A DNA stretch of 64,000 nucleotides. Source: Rahnella aquatilis CIP 78.65 = ATCC 33071. Lineage in GTDB: Bacteria; Pseudomonadota; Gammaproteobacteria; Enterobacterales; Enterobacteriaceae. The number at the start of each line of letters is the position of its first letter. Position 1 is the first letter of the stretch. Position numbers and translations under genes: made by a program. Positions 1 through 8,617 of this stretch are shown in pieces. The stretch covers positions 1,984,001 to 2,048,000 of the forward strand of contig NC_016818.1 in the NCBI RefSeq assembly GCF_000241955.1, read 5' to 3'. The notes beneath the pieces were generated by a model. The model had not been told where the DNA came from. It searched no databases and saw nothing but the letters and a program-made list of their open reading frames with translations.

Positions 1-1
1 G

Positions 2-298
2 GGCCCGCACAGCGGCCTGGTGCGTGTGCGTCCCGAACTGGCGCAGATGGTGGCTTTCCAGCAGTTGAATCTTCTGGCTAACCAGTGGCAGCTTAACGGT
101 CCGTTTGATGCAATTTTCTGCCGTAATGTGATGATTTATTTCGATAAAGAAACGCAGGAGAAAATTTTACGCCGATTTGTTCCGTTGCTTAAACCGGGTG
201 GCCTGATGTTTGCCGGACACTCCGAAAACTTCAGCCAAATCAGCCGGGAATTTTATTTGCGCGGTCAGACTGTCTACGGCCTCGCCAAGGAGAGGTAA
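2..298 (+). CDS. cheR: CheR chemotaxis methyltransferase, C-terminal part (cut by window edge)
   Basis: CheR methylates glutamates of chemoreceptors using S-adenosylmethionine. Only about the last 98 codons are present, and the frame is open to the left edge. The segment holds the [14 protein letters not shown] stretch, the late S-adenosylmethionine-binding region of the CheR methyltransferase fold, then [13 protein letters not shown] and the usual C-terminal end. The stop TAA shares its last A with the ATG of cheB (TAATG), so translation of the two is probably coupled. The gene order cheR-cheB-cheY-cheZ is the usual one. The identification is firm, but the start is outside the window. Confidence 0.95.
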   Translation, partial: GPHSGLVRVRPELAQMVAFQQLNLLANQWQLNGPFDAIFCRNVMIYFDKETQEKILRRFVPLLKPGGLMFAGHSENFSQISREFYLRGQTVYGLAKER

Positions 299-1347
299 TG
301 AATAAAATCAGAGTATTGAGCGTCGATGATTCGGCGTTAATGCGTCAGCTGATGACTGAAATCATCAACAGCCATCCGGATATGGAAATGGTGGCGACCG
401 CCCCCGATCCGCTGGTGGCGCGCGATCTTATCAAAAAATTCAACCCGGACGTGCTGACGCTGGATGTTGAAATGCCGCGCATGGACGGCCTGGATTTTCT
501 CGAAAAACTGATGCGTCTGCGTCCGATGCCGGTGGTGATGGTGTCCTCGCTGACCGGTAAAGGCTCGGAAATTACCCTGCGGGCACTGGAACTTGGCGCG
601 ATTGATTTTGTGACCAAACCGCAACTGGGGATCCGCGAAGGCATGCTGGCCTACAGCGAGATGATTGCCGATAAGATCCGCACGGCGTCAAAAGCGCGTC
701 TGAACAAAAGCGTCAACATTGATCAGCCGCGCATTCTCAGCCATACGCCGTTGCTGAGCAGCGAAAAGCTGATTGCTATCGGCTCATCAACGGGCGGCAC
801 AGAGGCTATCCGCCACGTGCTGCAACCGCTGCCGCCAACCTGTCCGGCGCTGATGATCACCCAGCACATGCCGCCGGGGTTTACCCGTTCTTTCGCCGAT
901 CGTCTGAACAAGTTGTGTCAGATCACGGTGAAAGAAGCAGAAGACGGTGAGCGTGTTCTGCCGGGTCATGCGTATATCGCACCGGGCGACAGGCATATGG
1001 AACTGGTACGCAGTGGTGCCAACTATCAGGTTAAGTTGAACGACGGTCCGGCGGTGAACCGCCATCGTCCGTCGGTCGACGTTTTATTCCGTTCGGTGGC
1101 GCAGTTCGCCGGACGCAATGCCGTCGGGGTGATCCTGACGGGTATGGGCAATGACGGCGCCGCCGGCATGCTTGAGATGCACCGGGCAGGGGCTTACACC
1201 CTTGCACAAAACGAAGCCAGCTGTGTGGTGTTCGGTATGCCTCGTGAGGCTATCGCCGCAGGTGGCGTAAACGAAGTGGTGGATCTCAGCCAAATCAGCC
1301 AGCGGATGCTGGCGCAAATATCAGCCGGTCAGGCATTACGTATTTAA
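298..1347 (+). CDS. cheB: CheB receptor methylesterase/deamidase response regulator
   Basis: CheB removes methyl groups from chemoreceptors and deamidates specific glutamines; CheA activates it by phosphorylation. The protein is 349 aa, the normal length. The N-terminal receiver domain (about 1-125) has the acidic pair D10/D11, the phosphoacceptor D56 in TLDVEMP, and K107. The C-terminal esterase domain has the catalytic triad at the same numbers as the Salmonella enzyme: S164 in IGSSTGG, H190 in ITQHMPP and D286 in GMGNDG. It starts on the last base of the cheR stop codon. A 46-bp gap with a ribosome site (TTAGGAGT) leads to cheY. Confidence 0.98.
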   Translation: MNKIRVLSVDDSALMRQLMTEIINSHPDMEMVATAPDPLVARDLIKKFNPDVLTLDVEMPRMDGLDFLEKLMRLRPMPVVMVSSLTGKGSEITLRALELGAIDFVTKPQLGIREGMLAYSEMIADKIRTASKARLNKSVNIDQPRILSHTPLLSSEKLIAIGSSTGGTEAIRHVLQPLPPTCPALMITQHMPPGFTRSFADRLNKLCQITVKEAEDGERVLPGHAYIAPGDRHMELVRSGANYQVKLNDGPAVNRHRPSVDVLFRSVAQFAGRNAVGVILTGMGNDGAAGMLEMHRAGAYTLAQNEASCVVFGMPREAIAAGGVNEVVDLSQISQRMLAQISAGQALRI

Positions 1348-1393
1348 TTTTTCAGCCTTGTGCTGGGTAGCAAACCTTAGGAGTAGATAAAAC

Positions 1394-1783
1394 ATGGCCG
1401 ATCCAAATCTGAGATTTCTGGTAGTAGACGATTTCTCTACCATGCGTCGTATCGTGCGCAACCTGCTGAAAGAGCTGGGCTTCAACAACGTTGAAGAAGC
1501 AGAAGACGGTGTGGATGCGCTGAACAAACTGCGCGCCGGGGGTTTTGACTTCGTGGTATCCGACTGGAACATGCCCAACATGGACGGTCTGGATCTGTTA
1601 AAAACCATCCGTGCGGACGCTGCGCTGGGCAAATTGCCGGTGCTGATGGTGACGGCAGAAGCGAAGAAAGAAAACATCGTTGCCGCCGCACAGGCCGGGG
1701 CCAGTGGCTATGTTGTGAAACCTTTCACCGCCGCCACGCTGGAAGAAAAGCTGGGCAAAATCTTCGAAAAACTGGGCATGTAG
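1394..1783 (+). CDS. cheY: CheY chemotaxis response regulator
   Basis: CheY is the diffusible single-domain response regulator that carries the signal from CheA to the flagellar switch protein FliM. At 129 aa it is the normal length. All signature residues fall at their E. coli positions: D12, D13, phosphoacceptor D57 (SDWNMP), T87, Y106 and K109. A strong ribosome site (TAGGAGTAG) precedes the ATG. Only about 10 bp separate its stop from cheZ, so the two are co-transcribed. Confidence 0.98.
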   Translation: MADPNLRFLVVDDFSTMRRIVRNLLKELGFNNVEEAEDGVDALNKLRAGGFDFVVSDWNMPNMDGLDLLKTIRADAALGKLPVLMVTAEAKKENIVAAAQAGASGYVVKPFTAATLEEKLGKIFEKLGM

Positions 1784-1793
1784 GAGTACATAT

Positions 1794-2438
1794 ATGGCAG
1801 AGATACCAATGCCTGCAAATGATGCAGCCACCGCGGGCGATATTATCGCCCGCATTGGGCAACTGACCCGTATGTTGCGTGACAGTATGCGTGAACTTGG
1901 CCTGGATCAGGCCATTGCTCAGGCGGCAGAAGCGATCCCGGATGCCCGGGATCGTCTGGACTACGTGGTCACCATGACCGCTCAGGCGGCTGAACGCGCC
2001 CTGAACTGTGTCGAGGCCGCACAGCCACGTCAGAACAAACTGGAGTCGGATGCCAAAAAACTCGACAAGCGCTGGGACGAGTGGTTTGAAAATCCGATTG
2101 AATTATCGGATGCCCGCGAGCTGGTCACGGATACCCGCAGCTATCTGAAAGAAATCCCTGAGCACACCAGCTTCACCAATGCTCAGCTGATGGAAATCAT
2201 GATGGCGCAGGACTTCCAGGATCTGACCGGTCAGGTGATCAAACGCATGATGACCGTCGTACAGGAAATCGAAAATCAGCTGTTAATGGTGCTGATGGAA
2301 AATATTCCTGAACAACAGGTCAAGGCGAAACGTGAAAACGACAGCCTGCTCAACGGCCCGCAACTCGATTCCAACGGTGTCGGCGTTGTGGCCTCACAAG
2401 AACAGGTAGACGATCTGCTGGATTCATTAGGTTTTTAA
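1794..2438 (+). CDS. cheZ: CheZ CheY-P phosphatase
   Basis: CheZ dephosphorylates CheY-P and so ends the tumble signal. The protein is 214 aa, as in E. coli. The long helical hairpin contains [12 protein letters not shown], placing D143 and the catalytic Q147 at the E. coli numbering. The extreme C-terminus, [11 protein letters not shown], is the conserved CheY-docking peptide. The ATG follows GTAGGAGT, which overlaps the cheY stop. It is the last gene of the che unit and is followed by a rho-independent terminator. Confidence 0.98.
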   Translation: MAEIPMPANDAATAGDIIARIGQLTRMLRDSMRELGLDQAIAQAAEAIPDARDRLDYVVTMTAQAAERALNCVEAAQPRQNKLESDAKKLDKRWDEWFENPIELSDARELVTDTRSYLKEIPEHTSFTNAQLMEIMMAQDFQDLTGQVIKRMMTVVQEIENQLLMVLMENIPEQQVKAKRENDSLLNGPQLDSNGVGVVASQEQVDDLLDSLGF

Positions 2439-2457
2439 TGTGTCTGCAAGTCCGCTA

Positions 2458-2494
2458 TAAACACCCTTCCGTATCGCACTGAGGGGTGTTTTCC
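2458..2494 (+). terminator. Terminator after cheZ
   Basis: An inverted repeat ACACCC ... GGGGTGT with a 14-base loop is followed by TTTTCC. It lies 20 bp after the cheZ stop and separates the che operon from flhBAE. Confidence 0.75.
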
Positions 2495-2649
2495 TTATCT
2501 GGAATTTTTTTCACATAAATTCATCTGCTGAATAGCCGCCATTTTTCCTCTCTAATTCATCAATAAATTTTCACCGCTTTTGTCATGCTATGCATGAAAT
2601 TGTGCCCGTGGTGTTTTACATGCCGGGTAAATCCTGACAGGAACCGCCG
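2495..2649 (+). promoter_or_regulatory. Promoter region of flhBAE; possible FlhDC half-site
   Basis: This 155-bp AT-rich stretch between the cheZ terminator and flhB must contain the flhBAE promoter. GAATAGCCGCCATTTT (2530-2545) resembles the CTATTTCTGCCATT half-site of the FlhD4C2 box, about 9 of 14 positions by eye. A related string, AAATAGCACCCGATT, lies at 9486-9500 between flgA and flgB. No clear sigma-70 -35 element is seen, as is common for FlhDC-activated class 2 promoters. Assignment is tentative. Confidence 0.35.
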
Positions 2650-3804
2650 GTGGCTGAAGAAAGCGATCTCGAAAAAAGTGAGGCCCCCACCGCACACAGG
2701 CTTGAAAAAGCGCGTGAGGAAGGGCAGATACCGCGCTCGCGCGAACTGACCTCAATCCTGATGCTGGGTGGCGGTTTAACGCTGCTGTGGATGTCGGGCG
2801 AATCGATGGCGCGGCAGCTTGGCGTGATGATTTCGCAAGGGCTTAAGTTTGATCACGGCATGGTCAGCGATGACCGGCAGGTTTTGCAGCAGATGGCGAC
2901 GCTGCTGGGCCGCGCGGTCTGGGCATTACTGCCGGTGATCGGCGGCCTGATTTTGATTGCCCTCGCCGCACCGCTGTTACTCGGCGGCCTGATGTTCAGT
3001 GGCAAATCCTTTGAGTTCAAGTTCAGCCGTATGGATCCGATTGCCGGGTTTAAACGTTTATTTTCCGGGCAGGTGCTGGCGGAACTGCTGAAAGCCGTCC
3101 TGAAAGCCTTGCTGGTTGGCACCGTTGCCGGGTTGTATTTGTGGCATAAATGGCCGGATATGATGCGCCTCATGGCGCAACCGACCATTCCGGCGCTCGG
3201 TGAAGCGCTGAACATGGTGGTGTTCTGCGGGCTGATGGTGGTGCTTGGATTAACGCCGATGGTCGGTTTCGACGTGTTCTGGCAAATCTGGAGCAACCTG
3301 AAAAAGCTGCGCATGAGCAAGCAGGATATCCGCGACGAGCATAAAAGTCAGGAAGGGGATCCGCACGTTAAAGGGCGTATCCGCCAGCAGCAACGTGCGA
3401 TGGCCCGACGCCGGATGATGGCCGATGTCCCTAAAGCGGACGTTATCGTGACCAACCCGACGCACTATGCCGTTGCGCTGCAATACAGTGAAAACAAAAT
3501 GAGTGCACCGAAAGTCCTGGCGAAAGGGGCAGGAGACGTGGCGCTGCGCATCAGGGAACTCGGTGCCGAACATAAAATTCCGATGCTGGAAGCGCCGCCT
3601 CTGGCGCGTGCGCTTTACCGGCACAGTGATATTGGTCAGCAAATCCCGGCGACGCTCTATGCCGCCGTGGCTGAAGTTCTGGCCTGGGTTTATCAGCTAA
3701 AACGCTGGAAGCGCGAAGGCGGGCTGATCCCGAAAAAACCTCAACATTTGCCAGTCCCTGACGGTCTGGATTTTGCAGCAGGAGAGAGTGATACCCATGG
3801 CTAA
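2650..3804 (+). CDS. flhB: FlhB flagellar export apparatus, substrate-specificity switch
   Basis: FlhB is an inner-membrane part of the flagellar type III export gate. It switches export from rod/hook to filament substrates by cutting itself. The protein is 384 aa with four membrane segments (about 33-53, 92-115, 148-165 and 185-207) and a cytoplasmic C-domain. The autocleavage motif NPTH has N269-P270 at the Salmonella positions. Translation must start at GTG 2650: the first residues AEESDLEKSEAPT match the family N-terminus and no upstream ATG is in frame. Its 3' end overlaps flhA by 8 bp. Confidence 0.97.
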   Translation: MAEESDLEKSEAPTAHRLEKAREEGQIPRSRELTSILMLGGGLTLLWMSGESMARQLGVMISQGLKFDHGMVSDDRQVLQQMATLLGRAVWALLPVIGGLILIALAAPLLLGGLMFSGKSFEFKFSRMDPIAGFKRLFSGQVLAELLKAVLKALLVGTVAGLYLWHKWPDMMRLMAQPTIPALGEALNMVVFCGLMVVLGLTPMVGFDVFWQIWSNLKKLRMSKQDIRDEHKSQEGDPHVKGRIRQQQRAMARRRMMADVPKADVIVTNPTHYAVALQYSENKMSAPKVLAKGAGDVALRIRELGAEHKIPMLEAPPLARALYRHSDIGQQIPATLYAAVAEVLAWVYQLKRWKREGGLIPKKPQHLPVPDGLDFAAGESDTHG

Positions 3805-5881
3805 TCTGGCCGCGATACTGCGTTTACCCGCCAACTTTAAGTCCGGACAATGGCAGGTACTGGCAGGCCCAATTCTTATCCTGATCATCCTGTCGATGAT
3901 GGTGTTGCCGTTGCCACCCTTCATCCTTGACCTGCTGTTCACCTTTAATATTGCATTATCCATCATGGTGTTGCTGGTAGCGATGTTTACCCAGCGCACG
4001 CTGGATTTCGCGGCATTCCCGACCATTCTGCTGTTTTCCACCTTATTACGTCTGTCGCTGAACGTTGCCTCGACCCGTGTGATTTTGCTGGAAGGGCATA
4101 CCGGCGGCGCGGCGGCGGGGCGGGTAATTGAAGCTTTCGGCCACTTCCTGGTTGGCGGCAACTTTGCCATCGGTATCGTGGTGTTCATCATCCTGGTGCT
4201 GATCAACTTCATGGTTATTACCAAAGGTGCCGGGCGTATTGCTGAAGTGGGCGCGCGTTTCGTGCTCGACGGGATGCCCGGCAAACAGATGGCGATTGAT
4301 GCGGATCTGAACGCCGGTCTGATTGGTGAAGACGAAGCGAAAAAACGCCGCAGCGAAGTGACGCAGGAAGCGGACTTCTACGGTTCAATGGACGGTGCGA
4401 GTAAGTTTGTGCGGGGTGATGCCGTTGCCGGTCTGATGATCATGATCATCAACGTCGTCGGCGGCCTGCTGGTCGGTGTGTTGCAACACGGGATGGATCT
4501 CGGTCATGCGGCTGAAAGTTATACCCTCCTGACCATCGGTGACGGTCTGGTCGCGCAGATCCCTGCGCTGGTTATCTCCACGGCGGCCGGTGTTATCGTG
4601 ACCCGCGTCGGCACCAACGAAGACGTTGGCGAGCAGATGGTGACCCAGTTGTTCCGCAATCCGCGCGTCATGATGCTGAGTGCCGGTGTTCTGGGTTTAC
4701 TCGGTATGGTGCCGGGCATGCCAAACTTTGTCTTCCTGATGTTCACCGCCGGGCTGCTGGCGCTGGCGTGGTGGACGCGCGGTCAGGAGCAGAAAAAAAC
4801 TTCCACCGCCGAGGTCGCACCGGCCGTGGCGGACAACGGTAAACAAATGGTAGAAGCCAGCTGGCAGGACGTTCAGCTTGAAGATCCGCTGGGTATGGAA
4901 GTGGGCTACCGTCTGATCCCGATGGTGGATTTCGCACAAAACGGCGAGTTGCTGGGGCGTATCCGCAGTATCCGTAAAAAATTCGCGCAGGAAATGGGCT
5001 ATCTGCCGCCGGTTATTCATATCCGCGATAACCTCGAACTGCCGCCTGCGGGCTACCGAATTCTGATGAAAGGCGTGGAAATCGGCACCGGCACGGCGCA
5101 TCCCGGCCGCTGGATGGCAATCAATCCGGGCAGTGCGATTGGCGAATTGCCGGGCGAACCGACGGTGGATCCGGCCTTCGGGCTGGCGGCAGTCTGGATT
5201 GAACCCGCCATGCGCGAGCAGGCGCAAATTCAGGGTTATACCGTGGTGGAAGCCAGTACCGTGGTCGCCACGCACCTGAATCACCTGATCAGCATGCACG
5301 CCAGAGAACTGTTTGGCCGCCAGGAAACGCAGGAACTGATGGAGCGCGTCACCAAAGAAATGCCGAAGCTGACGGAAGATTTCATTCCGGGCGTCATTTC
5401 GCTGACTAACATGCACAAAGTGTTGCAGAACCTGTTATCCGAACGCGTTTCGATCCGCGATATGCGCACCATTGTTGAAACCCTGGCGGAATATGCGCCG
5501 AACCAGCCGGATCCTAACGAACTGACGTCCGTGGTGCGTGTTGCGCTCGGCAGGGCCATTACCCAGCAGTGGTTCCCCGGTAACGGCGAAGTACAGGTTA
5601 TCGGGCTGGATACCTCTCTGGAACGCCTGTTGTTACAGGCACTGCAAAGCGGCGGCGGTCTGGAACCGGGTCTGGCTGAACGCTTGCTGACCCAGTCCGA
5701 GGCGGCATTACAACGTCAGGATATGCTCAGCGCGCCACCGGTTCTGCTGGTGAACCACGCACTGCGTCCGCTGTTGTCACGCTTCCTGCGCCGTTCACTG
5801 CCAAATATCGTGGTGATGTCGAATCTGGAGATGACCGACAGTCGCCAGATCCGCATGACGGCCACCATCGGCGGTGAATAA
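3797..5881 (+). CDS. flhA: FlhA flagellar export apparatus protein
   Basis: FlhA forms the export-gate ring and docks chaperone-substrate complexes. From ATG 3797 (MANLAAILRLP, matching the E. coli N-terminus) the protein is 694 aa. An in-frame start 24 bp further upstream exists but lies deeper inside flhB and lacks family support. A ribosome site CAGGAGAG sits 11 bp before the chosen ATG. About eight membrane helices fill residues 20-330, including the conserved cytoplasmic loop with GARFVLDGMPGKQMAID, followed by the large cytosolic domain. Start overlaps flhB and the stop is one base from flhE, so flhBAE is one unit. Confidence 0.98.
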   Translation: MANLAAILRLPANFKSGQWQVLAGPILILIILSMMVLPLPPFILDLLFTFNIALSIMVLLVAMFTQRTLDFAAFPTILLFSTLLRLSLNVASTRVILLEGHTGGAAAGRVIEAFGHFLVGGNFAIGIVVFIILVLINFMVITKGAGRIAEVGARFVLDGMPGKQMAIDADLNAGLIGEDEAKKRRSEVTQEADFYGSMDGASKFVRGDAVAGLMIMIINVVGGLLVGVLQHGMDLGHAAESYTLLTIGDGLVAQIPALVISTAAGVIVTRVGTNEDVGEQMVTQLFRNPRVMMLSAGVLGLLGMVPGMPNFVFLMFTAGLLALAWWTRGQEQKKTSTAEVAPAVADNGKQMVEASWQDVQLEDPLGMEVGYRLIPMVDFAQNGELLGRIRSIRKKFAQEMGYLPPVIHIRDNLELPPAGYRILMKGVEIGTGTAHPGRWMAINPGSAIGELPGEPTVDPAFGLAAVWIEPAMREQAQIQGYTVVEASTVVATHLNHLISMHARELFGRQETQELMERVTKEMPKLTEDFIPGVISLTNMHKVLQNLLSERVSIRDMRTIVETLAEYAPNQPDPNELTSVVRVALGRAITQQWFPGNGEVQVIGLDTSLERLLLQALQSGGGLEPGLAERLLTQSEAALQRQDMLSAPPVLLVNHALRPLLSRFLRRSLPNIVVMSNLEMTDSRQIRMTATIGGE

Positions 5882-5882
5882 C

Positions 5883-6299
5883 ATGCGCCGCACCGCATTG
5901 TTGTTACTGACCGTACTGAGCCTGCCCGTGCTGGCCGCATCCGGCTCGTGGTCGGATACGCAGCGCGGTGTGGTATTGCAAAACCGTGGCGTGATGATGT
6001 CATCGGGTGCGTTAGCACCACCGGCCTCCGCGCCCGTGCGCAGTTCAGGCTCCGCCACCATCACAACGCTAAGCTGGAAATACGAAGTGCTCGGCGCAAG
6101 ACCCGCCGGTCTGCAGGTAAAACTCTGCAACACCCTGAATCACTGCATAAGCCTGGAAGCCGAAAGCGGGGTAACCCAATCGTTTTACGGCCAGACCGCC
6201 ACTTCGCCATTAAGGTTTATTTACTTTGTCCCCGGCGGCGGCGCGATGAATACGCCGCTGCGGGTGATGAGTAATCAGGTGATCGTGAACTATAAGTAA
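5883..6299 (+). CDS. flhE: FlhE periplasmic flagellar protein
   Basis: FlhE is a small periplasmic protein reported in Salmonella and E. coli to act as a gatekeeper of the flagellar export channel. From ATG 5883 it is 138 aa with a clear Sec signal peptide (MRRTALLLLTVLSLPVLAA, cut near residue 19). The E. coli-like features are present: the paired cysteines in LCNTLNHC, a FVPGGGAM turn and the C-terminus VIVNYK. A GTG three codons upstream (5874) overlaps flhA and is less likely. It closes the flhBAE operon. Confidence 0.93.
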   Translation: MRRTALLLLTVLSLPVLAASGSWSDTQRGVVLQNRGVMMSSGALAPPASAPVRSSGSATITTLSWKYEVLGARPAGLQVKLCNTLNHCISLEAESGVTQSFYGQTATSPLRFIYFVPGGGAMNTPLRVMSNQVIVNYK

Positions 6300-6677
6300 G
6301 TCGCCGGTTTTCCTCCCTTGTATCCCTCACGCTATTCTACTCCGCGCTGTCGCCGGTTCGACGGACATGTTCTGTTACCGCTATGGGTGGCGTAAAATGT
6401 CATCGGTCCGCGATTCCCGAATTTCAGCCTCCGAGCCTCGGGTCTCGCACCCTTGATTTGGTGCCATTTTTGAGCATGCCTGTGGGCATTTTTAAAGACA
6501 CATCTGCATATTTCTATAGTGCTGATATTTTCCGGCAGCGTTACGGAGTTAACAAAAGGGAGCCGGTAAACGTGTAAAATATTTCCCTGTTTGCAGGAAG
6601 AGAAAAATGCTTAACAGGGAAATTGACTTTATGGCGCGGTAGGAACAGCCGCTGGTATTCCGTCGGAGATACTTTTA
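6300..6677. other. Gene-free stretch with phage-satellite-like debris
   Basis: I see no intact gene here. About 6380-6575 resembles, from memory, the region around the ash (epsilon) gene and immunity RNA of P4-like satellite phages: a frame with YGWRKMSSVRDSRIS and another with TSAYFYSADIFR. Both are short and broken. At 6476-6495 a small hairpin ATGCC/GGCAT is followed by TTTTT. From 6576, one frame reads through RGRNSRWYSVGDTFNGRWVG to a stop at 6721-6723 but has no start codon. I interpret this as eroded mobile-element sequence. A search against P4-like satellites would decide it. Confidence 0.3.
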
Positions 6678-6824
6678 ATGGGCGCTGGGTGGGCACAATC
6701 CCGAGCCAGAACCTCACGACCTGAATGGGGGAAATGGCATGAAAAACCGCCCTATGGTGACGACCCGACTGACCAGCGAAACATCAGGGAAGGCATAGCG
6801 TATGCAATTCAGAACGGCTATTAA
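6678..6824 (+). CDS. Small ORF of unknown function, overlapping the next gene
   Basis: A 48-codon ATG frame contains PEWGKWHEKPPYGDDPT and ends AIQNGY. It overlaps the start of the following gene by 23 bp in another frame. The composition of the second half looks protein-like, but no ribosome site is convincing. It may be the remnant 3' end of a longer gene whose 5' part is lost in the debris upstream. No function can be assigned, and it may not be translated. Confidence 0.2.
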   Translation: MGAGWAQSRARTSRPEWGKWHEKPPYGDDPTDQRNIREGIAYAIQNGY

Positions 6825-7203
6825 GTTGGGCCACTACTTTTTAACGGTTTATTTGTTGGTTATGGTGGGTGGCTATTATTTTTTGAACCAACAAGATGAC
6901 GCTCCGGATACATTAAAAACTGTCTCTCAGTTAAATAGTGAACACTGGCTTTACATGACGGAGCACAATACAGGCGGTGCAACAGTGCCTATCACATATC
7001 GTTATTACGTTGAGCCGAAAATAAAAGGCAGTGACCAGCAGATAGCAAAGCAACTCAGTGCGCTTGAGCCATTAATATCGGGAATGGGTTCTATAAATGA
7101 TATTCATATTGATGATAAAAATCGCGTAACAGTTAATTACAGCGGGCGATTCATAAATATGGCGAGTGGTGTAGATCAGGTGACATTTGAAATACAGAGA
7201 TAA
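6802..7203 (+). CDS. Hypothetical membrane-anchored protein
   Basis: I do not recognise this 133-aa protein. It has one N-terminal hydrophobic segment (about residues 11-28, HYFLTVYLLVMVGGYYFL) with basic residues before it, which suggests a signal anchor. A soluble domain of about 105 residues follows, probably periplasmic, ending in alternating hydrophobic residues typical of beta strands. The upstream GGGAAGGC can act as ribosome site. Base composition is more AT-rich than the flanking flagellar genes and it sits in phage-like debris, so it is probably acquired. A strong terminator follows 12 bp after the stop. Confidence 0.6.
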   Translation: MQFRTAIKLGHYFLTVYLLVMVGGYYFLNQQDDAPDTLKTVSQLNSEHWLYMTEHNTGGATVPITYRYYVEPKIKGSDQQIAKQLSALEPLISGMGSINDIHIDDKNRVTVNYSGRFINMASGVDQVTFEIQR

Positions 7204-7214
7204 AACCTCAGATA

Positions 7215-7242
7215 ATAAAAAACCGCCATGTGCGGTTTTTTA
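7215..7242 (+). terminator. Terminator after the hypothetical gene
   Basis: AAAAAACCGC, a 5-base loop and GCGGTTTTTT form a classic bidirectional rho-independent terminator directly after the 6802-7203 gene. Confidence 0.9.
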
Positions 7243-7282
7243 ATGCACCCCCTAAAAACCTTCCGCAAGCCGTCTCCCATTC

Positions 7283-7456
7283 TCAATGTTTGCTCATTTT
7301 ATCGGTAATTCATGGACACTCACCGACAGTTGCCGGTTACTGCCGAACGCCCTGACACGCAAATGGCCGAAAGGTGAAAGGCTGATTGCTGAAGCGATGG
7401 GTGTAAGACCGGAACTCATCTGGCCGAGTCGCTACACCAGGATCACCTGTAACTGA
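7283..7456 (+). pseudogene. Degenerate Ner/Nlp (SfsB)-like DNA-binding protein fragment
   Basis: An open frame ending at TGA 7454-7456 encodes NALTRKWPKGERLIAEAMG followed by VRPELIWPSRY. This is the recognition-helix and C-terminal signature of the Ner/Nlp family of phage and host transcription factors. The upstream part is eroded (LTDSCRLLP where the family has a longer helix-turn-helix) and there is no suitable start codon. It is a remnant, in line with the phage-like debris on its other side. Confidence 0.6.
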
Positions 7457-7461
7457 GAACG

Positions 7462-7590
7462 ACTCCCTCCCCTGCGAAGGGGAGGGTTGGGGTGGGGTAT
7501 TAAATACAAATCAAAGTGTTGAAGTTTGCACTGATCAGGTGTTAGCCCTTAAAACCCCCTCCCAACCTCCCCTTCGCAGGGGGAGGAGCC
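7462..7590. repeat. Pair of inverted GC-rich dispersed repeats
   Basis: 7462-7500 contains CTCCCTCCCCTGCGAAGG followed by GGAGGGTTGGGGTGGGG. The same unit returns in reverse complement at about 7551-7590, with 50 bp between. Each arm is itself a small hairpin (CCCCT TCGC AGGGG type). Another copy lies at 21310-21350 and a shortened relative at 11132-11160, so this is a dispersed intergenic repeat. It lies between the phage-like debris and flgN. Confidence 0.8.
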
Positions 7591-7738
7591 AAGCAAACCG
7601 CGCCGTTCTGCTCATCAGGTGGGTAGTAAAAGATCGGGATAAATCAGAAGACGGGTTAATCTGACAGAGGTATCAGCAGGGGGCGGGATTTGAATAGCGG
7701 GGGAAATACGGAGGGGAAAACTTTCCCCTCGTCTGGCG
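7591..7738. other. Spacer downstream of flgN with a possible terminator
   Basis: No gene is seen. At 7711-7730 a perfect palindrome (GAGGGGAAA/TTTCCCCTC) lies 8 bp after the flgN stop and could end the flgMN transcript on the minus strand, although only a short T stretch follows it. Confidence 0.4.
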
Positions 7739-8176
7739 CTAAACCGAGATCTTGCGTACGGTTTGCCCCGACACGGTTTCCTGCCCGTTCGGCCCGTAGA
7801 ATTTTTGCGTCTGACTGGCGTTGAGGATCGCCAGCGCTTCGGTGTTATAGGCAATCTGCTTGCCCAGTAACATGCCGTTATGACGGTTAATCTGGCTCAG
7901 TTTGGTGGTCAGTTGCACCACCTCTTTCCACATCGCGGAAATCTCCGGCTGACGTGAATAGGGGGCTGCCTGCCTGAGGCGTTCGTCGTGCTGACGACGC
8001 TGTTTATCAAGATAGTCTACCGTGGCTAACAATGAGCTTTTTTGCTCGGTAATATGCTGCAAGGCTGCACCATTCACACGGCCTGAGCACAGTATCGTCT
8101 GTTCGTGATTAATCACCTGATCCAGCGCTTGCAACGTTTCAACCAAGGTAGTCATGGTCTTGATAAAGTTCTTCAT
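7739..8176 (-). CDS. flgN: FlgN export chaperone for FlgK/FlgL
   Basis: FlgN is the cytoplasmic chaperone that binds hook-filament junction proteins FlgK and FlgL and guides them to the export gate. The protein is 145 aa from ATG 8176, with a usable AAGG site upstream. A second ATG at 8155 (MTTLVETLQALDQV) aligns better with E. coli FlgN and may be the real start. The family core ITEQKSSLLATVDYLDKQRR is present and the protein is largely helical. It lies 49 bp after flgM in the same unit. Confidence 0.93.
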   Translation of the reverse strand: MKNFIKTMTTLVETLQALDQVINHEQTILCSGRVNGAALQHITEQKSSLLATVDYLDKQRRQHDERLRQAAPYSRQPEISAMWKEVVQLTTKLSQINRHNGMLLGKQIAYNTEALAILNASQTQKFYGPNGQETVSGQTVRKISV

Positions 8177-8225
8177 CTGGCCTTATTACCTTCCAACTTT
8201 TTGTCTTTACACTGAGATCTTCAGT

Positions 8226-8528
8226 TTAAAAACCTTTGAGATAATCCTGCGTGTCCTGTAACAAAGCATCAGCAATTTTGCCGGTATCCATCGTCAGTTT
8301 ACCGTCGCGGATAGCTTGTTTCAGTTCGTCGACACGTGCCGTGTTGATGTCCTGTGCACTTGACTGAGTCAGAGACGCTTGCGCTGAACTCAGGGTTACC
8401 GCCGTACCGCTGGTGGTGGTGCCAGAAACAGTGTCTTCTTTGCGCGCGTTCTGTACTGAAGCTTCAGACGGGTCGCGTTGCTGGATCGAGGTTAAAGGTG
8501 AAACACCTTGAGTACGATCGATAGCCAT
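8226..8528 (-). CDS. flgM: FlgM anti-sigma-28 factor
   Basis: FlgM holds FliA (sigma-28) inactive until the hook is finished and FlgM is exported. The protein is 100 aa. The N-terminal half is Ser/Thr/Gln-rich and disordered. The C-terminal FliA-binding part includes INTARVDELKQAIRDGKL and ends with ALLQDTQDYLKGF. A good ribosome site, GGAGAAG, sits 8 bp before the ATG. A sigma-28 promoter is visible about 90-115 bp upstream, so the gene feeds back on its own regulator. Confidence 0.96.
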   Translation of the reverse strand: MAIDRTQGVSPLTSIQQRDPSEASVQNARKEDTVSGTTTSGTAVTLSSAQASLTQSSAQDINTARVDELKQAIRDGKLTMDTGKIADALLQDTQDYLKGF

Positions 8529-8617
8529 AAATTTCTTCTCCAGTATGGGGACTCAGGGTTTTGGAAATCTCATGAAAACCCTAAAAATGCCGTCACGGGA
8601 CGACTCTGATACGTTTG

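Noticed and set aside
4697..5416. A 239-codon minus-strand frame opposite flhA
   Set aside because: It is the antisense shadow of a conserved flhA sequence, rich in His, Arg and Gln, with no independent support.
6383..6577. A 64-codon open frame between flhE and the hypothetical gene
   Set aside because: No ribosome site, atypical composition, and the region looks like eroded phage-related sequence. Kept only as part of the debris.
7462..7590. The repeated GC-rich hairpins as a CRISPR array
   Set aside because: Only two inverted copies, no regular direct repeat-spacer pattern and no cas genes.
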